Shown in pieces: positions 21,482 to 32,069 of a DNA stretch of 64,000 nucleotides; within the stretch, counting starts at the first letter, position 1; each line of letters opens with the position of its first letter. Where the stretch lies: the NCBI GenBank assembly GCA_945859915.1, contig CAMAPF010000134.1:964001-1028000 (forward strand), written 5' to 3'. The notes under the pieces were generated by a model. That model was given only the letters and a program-made list of their open reading frames with translations, was not told the origin of the DNA and made no database searches. Source of the stretch: Cuscuta epithymum (taxonomy: Eukaryota > Streptophyta > Magnoliopsida > Solanales > Convolvulaceae). A program made the position numbers and the translations under genes.

Positions 21482-21943
21482 TGATAGAGTATATGGGCCT
21501 GGACCCCATGGCCCACATACTCAACGGCCCAAAAGACACCAGCGGGACACCCGCATCGCCCAGAGGCACGTAGCGTCCAAGAGAGAAGATGTCGCCTGAT
21601 TTCTATGAACCGCATCGTCCGTGGCCCGCGTCGTCCATGGACCGCGTCGTCCATGGACCGCATCGTCCATGGACCGCATCGTCCGGACTTCGTCCGGGCG
21701 AATGTATTTTCCTATTTTTGTACTAAGTGTTGTACTCAGCCCATTAGTGGCCTTATTCGCCCAAAGAAGGCATGGTTATGGTAATGGGCCTCCTAAGCCC
21801 AAGGCTAGGGGCCCAAATCTGCATTTTTACCTATAAATAGACCCCAAGGGGCTAATTATGGGGATTCTTTTCCAATTTGAGAAATATAATTACTCACTTT
21901 CTCTCTCTAGCTCTCACTTCTCTCTAGAATTAATACTCCATCA
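21482..21943 (+). repeat. E1 3' LTR
   Basis: 462 bp. Reading it beside the 5' LTR, I found no difference. It is followed by the target duplication GCAGG. Confidence 0.95.
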
Positions 21944-22096
21944 GCAGGTTAGGTCACTAGAGATTACGGATAATTTAGTAAGTTTAATATTTTTGTCAAT
22001 ATTTGGAAATTTGTAAAAAATGTCACTTTTTTTTTATTCATTATCACTTTTTAGTAATATTAATGTCAAAACCCCATTTTGTTAAAAATCTTAATA

Positions 22097-22307
22097 CCTC
22101 CATCCCATAATACTTAACCATCTTCAAAACTTTTACCAACTATATATATTTATTGAAAATTATTCATTATATAAAAATGACATGAAAATGTCTGTTGTTA
22201 AATGTACTTTCATAAAAGTATAAAACCTATTACTCTCATAATATTATAGTAATCAAAATCATGATCCAAATTTTTAGATTTCTCTAAGTATTTTAGGACG
22301 AAGGTAG
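22097..22307. mobile_element. Stowaway-like MITE
   Basis: The ends CCTCCATCCCATAATACTTA and the inverse CTACCTTCGTCCTAAAATAC, with TA on each outer side (22095-22096 and 22308-22309). 211 bp, no coding capacity. Confidence 0.65.
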
Positions 22308-22740
22308 TATATTGTTTCAAAAGGTGCAAACATAAATGTAAAAATATTTTTAAAAAATGACATGTATATTACTAATAGAGCTTGTCCGGCCAAAAATATT
22401 ACTAGTTATGTTTTTTGGACAAAAATAAGACTAATCACTGTGTACGAGTAACTAGATTAGAGTCACTATAATATATTTCAGAATGACAAGTCACATGTAG
22501 ATTATGAATTACTGGAAACTAGTTATTAGATATGTCATTTTTAGAAAATTTTAAAAGAATTCATTTTTTTTCTTTTAATTTAAATTTAGTACGTAGTACT
22601 ACGTAATATTTATGGACAAAATACCAAATATTTAACATGTCAAAATAGACAATTGATTCAAAATATTAAAATAAAGAATTAATAGATAAAAAATCAGAAT
22701 ATAGAATTATAAATATAAATATAAAACAACATTAAAAATA

Positions 22741-23020
22741 GGGAAAATCGCACTTTTAGTCCCTGAAATAGTCATCATATTGAAATGTCAGAGCCGTGTT
22801 CTCAAGTTTGTAAATGTCACCTCTCAATTGTCCAAAATGTTGTAAATGTGGTCATTTGAAGAGTGAAATGTATAATGTGAGCGATGATTACGTTTCACCT
22901 CTCAAAGGACCACGTTTACACCAATTTGGACAATTGTGGGGTGATATTTCCAATCTCAAAAATACGGGTCTGACATTTCAATATGGTGATTATTTCAGGC
23001 ACTAAAGGAGTGATTTTCCC
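22741..23020. mobile_element. Mutator-like MITE
   Basis: Inverted ends of about 50 bp (GGGAAAATCGCACTTTTAGT on the left, and its inverse TTTCCC-ending partner on the right), with a perfect 9-bp target duplication TTAAAAATA (22732..22740 and 23021..23029). The 9-bp duplication indicates the Mutator superfamily. No transposase. Confidence 0.82.
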
Positions 23021-23029
23021 TTAAAAATA

Positions 23030-23512
23030 TTTGAAACATGTAAATTATTCAAATAGTTAAAAAACACAAAACATAGATATTTTGACTAACTTTTTTGTTT
23101 AATCGATAAGAACATGATTTATTAGAATGTGAACAAAAAATTACAAAATAAATGTATCTGAAGTAGCATTTCTTTAAAGTTGGTTTTGAAATTCCTTGTT
23201 TAATGTGCTCTTAGTAGCTTTCCATTGCCTTGATTATGTATGATCAAAATCTTTATCAGTTCGTTAACATTTTATTGCTTTTCTAATGCCTATTTTGTAT
23301 TATTATAAAAAATTACTTCACGGTAAGTTATAGTAAGCATTAAGAAAAATGCATTGGAAATTACATGTGTGTTCTACATATATAATTTGGTCATTTTGGA
23401 ACATAATATGATTACATTTATTTTATAAACTTGATTGTTGAATAGTAACCGATAAGTAAATGTGACTAGTATAGCTCCATGTTTTATAACACAATCAAAT
23501 AAAAGATATACT
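23030..23512. other. AT-rich intergenic sequence
   Basis: I see no gene, RNA or bounded repeat in this stretch. Confidence 0.4.
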
Positions 23513-24954
23513 TTAAGAAAAGGGAAATTTCCTAGGGTAAGACTAAAACTCAATCACTTTCTTGATCTATGATCTAACTAGTTTTTAGACTTCCGTATGA
23601 TCGAAAATCCAAAAAATAAATTAATTTCGTTTATATTTAAAGGTTGAATGACGAAAATACCCTTATTTAAAATATGTGAATTTTGCACTAATTTTGTCCA
23701 ATTAAAATTACTGTACTTTATATTAACATTAATGCACTACATTAATGCAGGATTTTAATGCACATCCGGTAATTATCACTGCACTTCCGCCAAAATTAAT
23801 TCTCTTCTCATTTACTTGAGAAATTTATTTTTAGTTTTTGTTTTTTTGTTTTTTAGATTACATAATTTTATTATTTTACATCTAATTTAGTATATTGCAT
23901 TTTAATTTATATTGCTGCTCTGTGTTACTGTAATACTAGTCATAATCACTGCATAACAAAAAAATTTAATGCATTCATTCACTGCCTTGTACAAAATGTC
24001 TCTTACCAATGTATATTCACTGCACATACTGAACACGTATTGCACTATTTCACTGTCATTGTTCAATGTCCATATTTAATGCTCACAAATTCTAAATTCA
24101 GTAAAACCTAATCTCAAAAAAATGAGAAAGAACGAACCAATGAATGCCTCTGTACGCGGCTGAAAAACTTGAGAGATGGTAGAAATTGATAATAGACAAT
24201 CTCAATTCTCATAATTAAGTTGACCCTTCCATCACTAGAGACATGTTCTCATCATCACTAAGTTGACCGTTCCATATAGAGCAAAGAAACTCCTTGTTCC
24301 AATCTGCAATGAGTTCTATTCAAACCAAAAAATATGCTGACACAATATGGATGAAAAGACAGCCTCCCTTTACATCATACAGAGTAATAAGTGATGGAAT
24401 GAATTAAAAATCAAAATAGAATGGCTTTTTAAGATCTGGTTGACCAACGTGCTCCAAGGGTCGGTGCTTGCAGAGACGAACGACGAATGAGTTTCTATTG
24501 ACGCAACAAACTTTCTATGGGCTAATTTGGACGGCAACGGACTACATGCCACAGTGTGGCGGCGGATTACATGCCACGGGGCGGCGGCGGCAAGGGTGTG
24601 CGGCTACTGGGTGTATCTATGGAGGTGGGAGAATGGAGGTTAGGGTTTTAGAAAAGAATAGAAGCTTAGAGTTTTATAGATATAACCTAAAGGGTACTGT
24701 TGGATAATTGATACCCATATCCTATAACTAAGGAGAGATTGAACAAGAGTGGAGAATAAATAAAGAAAGTGTATAGAATGAATTAATATTGGTTGTATGA
24801 GTTACAAGCCTCCTACAAGGAGTATATATAGGGAAAATCCGGGTCTGGGCCTCTAATATGGGCCTGACAGACCCGGTTACATAAATGGACTGATAGAATA
24901 AAAAGCTAATCTAGAACATCTGAATAATAATGTACAATAATATGAATATGCTAA

Positions 24955-25278
24955 CCGAACCGGCCCGGTCACTGTTTGGCCCGGCCCGGCCCGTGGCCCG
25001 GTGGGTCCACCGGTTCGGTTTTGCCCGGCCCGGGTGCTGGGCGGTCCGGGCTCGGGCCCAGGTTTTGGTGAACCGGCCCGGCCGGTTCGGGCCCGGTACG
25101 GGCCGGATTTTAATTTTTTTTTTTTGAAAATTTTAAGTTTTAGGTTGGATTAGGTATTTTGGGCCATTTGAGGTGGTTTGGGATGGTTTGGGGTTGAGGG
25201 GGAGGGGTAGGGGATTAAATAGGAGAACAAAAAAAAAATTGGGCCAGTTCGGCCCGGCCCGGCCCGAGTCCAGCCCTA
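24955..25278. mobile_element. GC-rich hAT-like insertion flanked by a 24-nt duplication
   Basis: It interrupts the LTR, as the uninterrupted LTR at 27893 shows. On both sides stands the same 24-nt LTR sequence (24931..24954 and 25279..25302, beginning TGTACAATAATATG). The right end, inverted, reads TAGGGCTGGACTCGGGCC, like a hAT-type terminus. The left end lacks the matching inverted repeat, so the insertion is truncated or arose by repair. Confidence 0.65.
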
Positions 25279-25340
25279 TGTACAATAATATGAATATGCT
25301 AAACGTGTGTGGGCCCCTGTCCAGGCCCAATAGTCGGCAG

Positions 25341-25771
25341 CAGGCATGGACCCGGTTCGGGCCGCCCGGCCCGGGACCGGCCCGACCCGCCACTGTGCGG
25401 GCCCGGAACCGTCCGGTTCTCGGGTCCGGGTCCGGATCGGGCCTAGGCCCGGTGGGGGGGGGGGGGGCGGGTCCGGGCTCGGGCCTTGTATTTGGCGAAC
25501 CGGCTCGGCCGGGTCGGGCCCGGGCTCGGGCCAAATTGATTTTTTTTTTTTATTTTTTTTTTTTTTCATTTTTTGGGGTTAGCCGGGTTGGGCTTGATGG
25601 TTAGGAGGGGTTTGGGGGTTTGGGTGGTGTGGGGGGTTAGGAAAGCAAAAAAAAAAAATTATGACCGAACCGGAGGCCCGGCCCGGCCCGGACCCGGTGG
25701 CTACCCGGGCCGGTCCCGGGCCTTCCTTCCCAAAAAAAAGCCCGGCCGGGCCCGGCCCGGAACCATGACTA
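25341..25771. mobile_element. hAT-like MITE, second copy of the 8728 family
   Basis: The left end CAGGCATGGACCCGG and the inverted right end TAGTCATGGTTCCGG are the family termini. The exact 8-bp target duplication GTCGGCAG lies on both sides (25333..25340 and 25772..25779). The other E3 LTR has a single GTCGGCAG at 28180..28187, which is the empty site. Confidence 0.9.
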
Positions 25772-25810
25772 GTCGGCAGACCGGGGGGTCGGAGTCCATA
25801 TACTCCATCA

Positions 25811-25823
25811 GGAGTCCCTCACT
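25811..25823 (-). promoter_or_regulatory. E3 polypurine tract
   Basis: On the minus strand AGTGAGGGACTCC runs directly into the LTR, one base different from the E1 tract. Confidence 0.7.
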
Positions 25824-26409
25824 CCCTGAGCCAAGAGTACTCGAGGTGAAAGGGAGTAGTCCAAATTGTAGCTGCAACGTTCTTCTGTCTTTGGTTTCTT
25901 CCTCTCTGGCCGGGGGACCATCACCCTCGTCCATGATGGGGAGGTGCCTCGTTAAAAACCTTTACTAGGAAAAAACCCAGTGGGAAAAAATCCTAATAAA
26001 GGGAAAAAGAGTACACCTAGCGCCCCCAACATGAAACAAGGAAGGTAGGCCCCCTCCGGCATAATCACTTTTGTCTAGCTCAACCCGTCTCCATCTGACT
26101 CAGCTCTCGTTCCTGCTCATGCGTGATAATTTCTGCTCATCTAGAAACTCTGACCCCTTAGTCCCCCAGTCCCCACTCTTTGAGGCGAGTGGAGACGAGG
26201 TGAAAATGAGTAAAGTCATATTTGTACCTACATATTTAACATACATATAAATTTTTTTCTTGGGATTTATGTTCCCGATCGGGAGTTCGTCACTTGAAAC
26301 AAGTGGAGATGTGAATTGTTATTGTAATGATAAAATACTTAGTAGAATGGATGTGTGATCCATTCATAAGCAACAGTCGCCACTCGAGGAATGACTAAGA
26401 CCGGTCTTC

Positions 26410-26493
26410 GTGCCTGAGAGTCAGGGCTTTGTGCCTGAGAGTCAGGGCTTTGTGCCTGAGAGTCAGGGCTTTGTGCCTGAGAGTCAGAGCTTT
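26410..26493. repeat. Four 21-bp tandem repeats in E3
   Basis: Four consecutive copies of GTGCCTGAGAGTCAGGGCTT plus T, the last with one change. They lie in the non-coding interior of E3. Confidence 0.95.
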
Positions 26494-27873
26494 AAATCCT
26501 AGTGATGGGTCTCAAACCACACTCTACTAGGCATTTGATCATAAGTGCGTGATAGTGTGACATTCAACCGACAAAAAATATTGATTAAAATAAATATAAA
26601 TAATATTAAAATTAAAGATACTTATCTTTTTGAAGTGGGCTGAAATAATGGACTGATTGGTCTGAAATATGTCGCTGAAATTGTATCCTGTCCAACAACT
26701 TGTTTGGTCCCAAGGTATTTTGGCCATCGTTTCTCACTTAGGCCCAATCTTCCCTGGTCCGCCACCGTCTTATTGATACTGCCATTGATTAGGGCATCAC
26801 TTCCCAATAGTTGAGTGAGTCAGATGGAACCCACACACCGGTCCAGCTAGCCAACTTCTTTCGGCCACTGAAGCTATTGAGGCATTTTCTGTATCACCAT
26901 CACGGTGGGGCTGCATAGAGATTGGATTTTTGATTTATTGGGGAAGCCCACCATTTATTTTGATCAACTTTGTCCTCCTAATAATAGACCACAACTTTGG
27001 TTTCTTTGGAGCAGATCTGTCCACGTGACTCCAGACTTATCTACTGCGGCAAGTAGATCCCTCCTGCAACCAAGCCCCAAGAGAGTAGCCTTCAGGCTAT
27101 TGCTGCCTACTTCGTACAGGTGACAACTGACTGGAGCAAGCTCGCTAGGATGACGGCAGCACCTGCGAAAGTGAGTAAGATACATTCTTACAATCTTACT
27201 GCTCCTGGAGCTCCTGGCGGTTTCGATTGAGTAAAGCAGTGAGTAGGGCAGTTCCAATTTACTGCTCCTGGAGCTTCAGCGGCCATTAATGGTGGATATT
27301 CAAGGTTTAAGCTCCAGAAACTAAATTGACTGACTTAGGAGACGGACGGCCAGTTATAGCGAACTTCACCAGAAGGTGCAGACAGTTGGAGTGTTCCCGG
27401 TGGTTTGTCAGGAGGTAGCGGTGTCGGTGCTTCTATCAATTTCGTATTTCCGTTCGTGCTTTGGTTCATCGGCCTACGTCCTCACTTCCAGGAGCTTCAG
27501 TCCCACCATTAATGGCGGATAATACCAAGCCAGAGTTCCTAGGGTCGTGCTTCGCCGGAGCTAAGAGCTAGCGAGGTGGGTGGACGAGTAAGAGCTAACG
27601 AGGCATCGACACTGGGGCCGTGCTTCGCCGGAGCTCCTGGTCGTCGGACCAACGTCGGATCTGGTCCCAGCGTGGATGTTGATCTGGTCCTCTTTTTGAC
27701 ATTGAACTGCTCCAGTTGACCAGCCAGTTCAGGTCTGGCGAAAACTGCATCACATCTGGACCGTTCCAGAGATCCTTCTTGAGATTTTCAGCTTGTTTTT
27801 TGCTTGGTTTTTTCAAGTTTGGTATGGAATTTTTGATATTTTGGGGAGGTTTTCTCACTTGATTGTGTTCAAC

Positions 27874-27891
27874 CTCTCAACGAGAGCACCA
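27874..27891 (-). promoter_or_regulatory. E3 primer-binding site
   Basis: On the minus strand TGGTGCTCTCGTTGAGAG stands 1 nt inside the 5' LTR. It differs from the E1 site at two positions. Confidence 0.7.
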
Positions 27892-27892
27892 T

Positions 27893-28218
27893 TGTTGCAT
27901 AATTGATACTCATATCCTATAACTAAGGAGAGATTGAACAAGAGTGGAGAAGGAATAAAGAAAGTATATAGAATGAATTAATATCGGTTGTATGAGTTAC
28001 AAGCCTCCTATAAGGAGTATATATAGGGAAAATCCGGGTCTGGGCCTCTAATATGGGCCTGACAGACCCGGTTACATAAATGGACTGATAGAATAAAAAG
28101 CTAATCTAGAACATCTGAATAATAATGTACAATAATATGAATATGCTAAACGTGTGTGGGCCGCTGTCCAGGCCCAATAGTCGGCAGACCGGGGGGTCGG
28201 AGTCCATATACTCCATCA
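27893..28218 (-). repeat. E3 5' LTR
   Basis: 326 bp, uninterrupted, bounded by GGTAC on its outer side. It provides the empty sites for the insertions in the other LTR. Confidence 0.88.
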
Positions 28219-28721
28219 GGTACATTTGTCCACATAAATTATTTATTATTTATTTAGTACGAATTTTAATTAAATATTATTAATTTTAATATTGTTTTGG
28301 TAAAAAAAAACTAGTTAGGTCATAGATTGAGAAAGTGAATACGTTTTAGTCACACCTAGGATAATAATCTCTTAAGAAAATGCATGATTGAAATACATGA
28401 TATAGACTTCAATGATATTCAAAATATAATTAAATATTGCTATGGATACGCATATAATGCCTAGAAAATCAAGTTAATGCAATTATGTATGGTGATCAGC
28501 TTAAAAATATCCACCCGAGAGGGATAAAAGAAACAAAACTTCATAGATGGAAATATGAAATTCCAACAATGTAACATAAATTACTATAAGAGTATAGATT
28601 TGGCATATAATTTGAGGGTTGTACTTGTCTTAAATTAATAATATAAATATTACTAGTAATTATATAAATTGTGTTTGCATAATATCTGCCTGTAGAAGAG
28701 TTCTCCTACTATTATATTATA

Positions 28722-28930
28722 CCACCTCCGTCCAAAAAAATACTTTCCGATTTGAATTGACACACTTATTAAGAAAGTGGAAATAAAGTGGAAATGTATG
28801 GTTGTGGTTGAGTAATAAAAATGTAAATGAATGTGAGCCACACAAAACTTTCCAAAAGAGGAAATGAGAAACATTTTTTGGAACGGCCCAAAAAGGAAGG
28901 TGAGGAGTATTTTCTAGGACAGAGGGAGCA
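28722..28930. mobile_element. Stowaway-like MITE
   Basis: CCACCTCCGTCC at the left and GGACAGAGGGAGCA at the right are imperfect inverted ends next to TA. 209 bp, non-coding. Confidence 0.55.
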
Positions 28931-30258
28931 TATATTTGAATAAGTTAAGCACATGTTGCATGAAGTTAAACATTTTTGTAAATAAATGACCAAATTAAGG
29001 TCAGCCCAGGTTTAAATGAAATGTCATATAAAACATACAATGTATATATACTTCTTAGATAAGAGAATGACAAAGCCGTCTAGTCTCCCAATATTTTAAA
29101 TGAGTTCATGAGAGTTAAGTGAACTTAAAGTTTCACAATGTGGGTTATTATTAAATTTGATATCAAGATATGCTTTACTGAAATGTCTGCATATAATGAG
29201 TGGTATAAGACCACTTTACCAGATTCTATGAAATATAGTGAAAAGTATAAAGTAACCCATAAAATATATCTAGCATTATAAGATGAATGTTTCGCCTGAG
29301 ATAAACTGCTAGAAAGTTGTCTAACTATATGAAAAAAATCTAGTTTATATTAATTCGACATTTATTAATAAGTAACTCCCAAAAGTTTACACGTTAAAAT
29401 GAGTCAAAGTGTGTCAATATTGAAACCCCACTTTAGAAACGATGTACATGGACCCCAGAAGTGGCTACATATGTAAGTAAATCCTTGTTCAAAAGTTTTA
29501 TGACAGCACATATCCCGACATTAGGGGGAGTATATAAAAGCACGAGCAAAAAGCTATATTTTGGAATGTTAAGAAAATATCCTAAAAGGATTGAATGATA
29601 TGAAAAGCGAAACATGTAAAATATGATAAGTAAACTACCAAAGTGACTGAAAGAAGTGATTATAAAGTTTGAGTTCAACCAATGTATGAAGTATTGTTAG
29701 ACGGTCATTATGTGTATTAAAATAAGTGACTTAATGCCTCTCTACAAGAGGAAGATATAAGTAAGTACTATGTCAATCAAAATTATATTTTTATCTTGTA
29801 TATCTATGTATTATTATTTGTTCGAAATTATTTTAAATATGTGCTTTTAAATAAAAGCATGATACTTGCGATGAGAGTGTTGTGAACCTGAATTTCCCAC
29901 AACGCTCGCACAGAAGATAGTGTGTGCGCTTATAAGAATGATCTGAAGCCTTTATTTGTAGACGCGTTTTAAAAGTGTGAGGTCCTGAAATATCAACAAT
30001 ATCCCCAAGCTCTTTATAACAATATCTACAAAAAAAACAATATCCGCTTATTTGTTGAGCGTCATATTTAAGTGAGATTCGAAAATAAAATAAAAGGAAG
30101 ATCTAATTAAAGGAAAATGTTAAAGTGGACGCAAATAAAAGAAATACTTCGGAGTAGCCGTTACAACTTACAACTTTGAAGAAACAGAACATGACATTAA
30201 ATGAACATTACTTGCATTGTTCCAAAATCAAAACTCACGCAGACGAGATAGCCCAGAA
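28931..30258. other. AT-rich sequence upstream of the SET-domain gene
   Basis: No gene supported. ACATTAGGGGGAGTATA at about 29519 looks like the polypurine tract of a decayed Copia element, but I found no coding remains beside it. The last few hundred bases are presumably promoter and 5' UTR of the next gene. Confidence 0.35.
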
Positions 30259-31914
30259 ATGGCAGAAGCAGAATTTCAATCAGAGATCTGGGAAGAAGAT
30301 GAAGAAGACGAAGAAGCAGAAATAATGCGGCAACTGAGATCAAAAGCTACAAAGCTTCTACTCGGAGAAGAATGGAGCGAATGCATCCATGTATATTCTC
30401 AGTTCATTTCTCTCTGCAATTCCCATATCTCCAGACTCCATCTAAACCCTAGCTCCGACCGCCTTTCCAAGCTCAGTAAATCCCTCTGCGTAGCTCTCTG
30501 CAATCGGGCTGAGTCTCACTTCCGCCTCCGCCAATTCCAACCCGCCTTGCAAGATTGCGACGAGGCGTTGAAGATCGAGAACCCCAATTTCAAGGCACTG
30601 CTCTGTAAAGGTAAGATCTTTCTCTCCCTTGACAGGTATACGCTAGCCTTGGGTTGCTTCAGGGAAGCCAATCTGGGTGTTCACGATGCCGAGAACGGCG
30701 AAATCCTCAATGGATTCCTAGAGAAATGTAAGAAGCTAGAGAGTTTGTCGAAAACAGGCGGGTTTGATCTCTCGAATTGGGTCTTAAATATCGATAAGGT
30801 TCCTGATCTTGCAGAGTATTTAGGGCCAGTAGAGATCAAGAAATCCGAGATTAGTGGGCGTGGCTTGTTTGCAACTAAGGATGTCGAGTGTGGGACTTTG
30901 TTTCTGGTCACTAGGGCTGTTGCTATTGAGAGGGGAATAATGTCCCAAAACCTTGAAAAATCCCAACTAGTAAACTGGAATAATTTCACTGATAAAGTTC
31001 TTCAGTTAGCCTCAAAATGTAACCGAATCCGTGATCTGTTAAGTACTCTGTCTATTGGTGAGAATGAAGATTCTCTTGATGTCCCCGACCTTAATCTATT
31101 CAGACCGGGAGCTGGATATAGTAGATTTCCAGGCCAGAATCTTGACATGGAAAGAATTTTCAATGTATTAGATGTGAACTCATTAGTTGAACAAACAATT
31201 TCTGCCAAGGTTTTGGGTAAAAACTGTCACTACCATGGGATTGGCCTATGGCTATTAACATCTTTCATAAATCATTCTTGTGAACCAAACACGAGACGTT
31301 TCCACGTGGGTGAACATGTCTTAGTTCATGCTTCTAGAGACATAAAGACAGGAGAGGAGCTCACATTTGCCTACTTTGATGTACTTTCACCCTATAGTGC
31401 CCGAGAAGTGAAGTCCAAAGGCTGGGGGTTTGTTTGCAAATGCAAAAGGTGCACAGTAGAGAGTGTTTTGTATTCGAACCAAGAACTGCAAGTGATTGAA
31501 GTGTTATTGAAAAAAGGATTAGATATGGGAGAACTGGTTTATAGATTGGAGGATGGGATGAGGAGATGGATGGTTAGGGGAAGGGTGAGAGGGTATTTAA
31601 GGGCATCATTTTGGGGAGCTTATTCTGAAGTTCTTGTATCGGAGAAGTTGAGGAAGAAGTGGGGATGCAAGATTCCGCCAAACGAGACTTTGGTGGATAG
31701 CCTGGTGAGTGCTGTGGGGTGTGATGAGAGGATTGTGAAGGCAGCAGGGTTTGGAGGACAGAAGAGAAACATCAATGGCCATGGTGGGGGTTGCGAGATT
31801 TTGGATATGGATCGGAGGGCATTGAAGCTGTGGAGAGGGTTATATGGAAAGGTCATGAAGAAACAAGCATTGAAGTATCTTCTGAAGCTTGAACTGCTTG
31901 ATGGCCGTTCGTAA
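30259..31914 (+). CDS. TPR and SET-domain protein, SDG35/ATXR1-like (551 aa)
   Basis: A predicted protein lysine methyltransferase of the plant TPR-SET (SMYD-related) kind. The start at MAEAEF is the first ATG in a frame that is open slightly further upstream. Residues about 10-24 are strongly acidic. About 30-150 form tetratricopeptide-like helices (CNRAESHFRLRQFQPALQDC, ALLCKGKIFLSLDRYTLALG). The split SET domain follows: ISGRGLFATKDV (about 196-208), the S-adenosylmethionine/active-site motif FINHSCEPN (about 336), GEELTFAYFD (about 365-374) and a post-SET cysteine cluster CKCKRC (about 393-398). The rest is helical. All key SET motifs are present and the frame is intact and intronless. 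I relate it to Arabidopsis SDG35/ATXR1 from memory of its domain order; its substrate is unknown. A poly(A) signal follows at 32064. Confidence 0.9.
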   Translation: MAEAEFQSEIWEEDEEDEEAEIMRQLRSKATKLLLGEEWSECIHVYSQFISLCNSHISRLHLNPSSDRLSKLSKSLCVALCNRAESHFRLRQFQPALQDCDEALKIENPNFKALLCKGKIFLSLDRYTLALGCFREANLGVHDAENGEILNGFLEKCKKLESLSKTGGFDLSNWVLNIDKVPDLAEYLGPVEIKKSEISGRGLFATKDVECGTLFLVTRAVAIERGIMSQNLEKSQLVNWNNFTDKVLQLASKCNRIRDLLSTLSIGENEDSLDVPDLNLFRPGAGYSRFPGQNLDMERIFNVLDVNSLVEQTISAKVLGKNCHYHGIGLWLLTSFINHSCEPNTRRFHVGEHVLVHASRDIKTGEELTFAYFDVLSPYSAREVKSKGWGFVCKCKRCTVESVLYSNQELQVIEVLLKKGLDMGELVYRLEDGMRRWMVRGRVRGYLRASFWGAYSEVLVSEKLRKKWGCKIPPNETLVDSLVSAVGCDERIVKAAGFGGQKRNINGHGGGCEILDMDRRALKLWRGLYGKVMKKQALKYLLKLELLDGRS

Positions 31915-32063
31915 ACAAAAGTAAATCCTTTTAGATAATGTAACCATTGTTTCAGAATTTCAATAGGTTTGCTGGCAAATTCTTTTGCTTGATTAGTTTA
32001 TCTTTTCTCTTACAATTCTTACATTTTGTTTTTGTATTTCTGCTGAAACACTTTAATCATGTG

Positions 32064-32069
32064 AATAAA
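32064..32069 (+). terminator. Candidate poly(A) signal of the SET-domain gene
   Basis: AATAAA about 150 nt after the stop codon, within T-rich sequence typical of a plant 3' UTR. Confidence 0.5.

Larger units (their letters stand above)
9439..21943 (+). mobile_element. E1: complete Tat-type Ty3/gypsy LTR retrotransposon (12,505 bp)
   Basis: It is bounded by two 462-bp LTRs and the 5-bp target duplication GCAGG (9434..9438 and 21944..21948). Order: 5' LTR, primer-binding site, single-frame gag-pol (9970..15855), 27-bp tandem array, long region containing a spliced antisense gene (20121..17519, -), polypurine tract, 3' LTR. A second, archaeal-type RNase H after the normal one, and the extra antisense gene, fit the Tat lineage (Ogre/Retand group) as I know it. 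Every structural part is intact and I saw no difference between the LTRs, so the insertion is young and may be autonomous. Confidence 0.93.
24698..25810 (-). repeat. E3 3' LTR with two insertions
   Basis: It matches the other LTR except for GC-rich insertions at 24955..25278 and 25341..25771. Small differences from the 27893 copy (for example TGTTGG versus TGTTGC at the end) show it is older than E1 and E2. Confidence 0.88.
24698..28218 (-). mobile_element. E3: non-autonomous LTR retrotransposon (LARD/TRIM-like)
   Basis: Direct LTRs at 24698..25810 (enlarged by insertions) and 27893..28218 (326 bp), with target duplication GGTAC (24693..24697 and 28219..28223). The primer-binding site (27874..27891, minus) and polypurine tract (25811..25823, minus) show minus orientation. 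The 2.1 kb interior has no gag or pol, so it depends on another element. Its primer site, polypurine tract and LTR start (TGATGGAGTATATGG on the minus strand) resemble those of E1. The interior contains a motif CCCAGTGGGAAAAAATCC after CGTTAAAAACC that I have met in other plant LTR elements. Confidence 0.85.
23522..28371. mobile_element. Mutator-like element (host of E3)
   Basis: Inverted ends of about 60 bp (CCTAGGGTAAGACTAAAACT.. near 23531, and the inverse of CCTAGGTGTGACTAAAAC near 28360; both continue to AACTAGTTTTT), with the 9-bp target duplication TTAAGAAAA (23513..23521 and 28372..28380). Without the 3.5 kb E3 insertion the element is about 1.3 kb. It has no transposase. A GC-richer interior block at about 24440..24640 differs from the AT-rich ends and could be captured host sequence. 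Confidence 0.78.
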
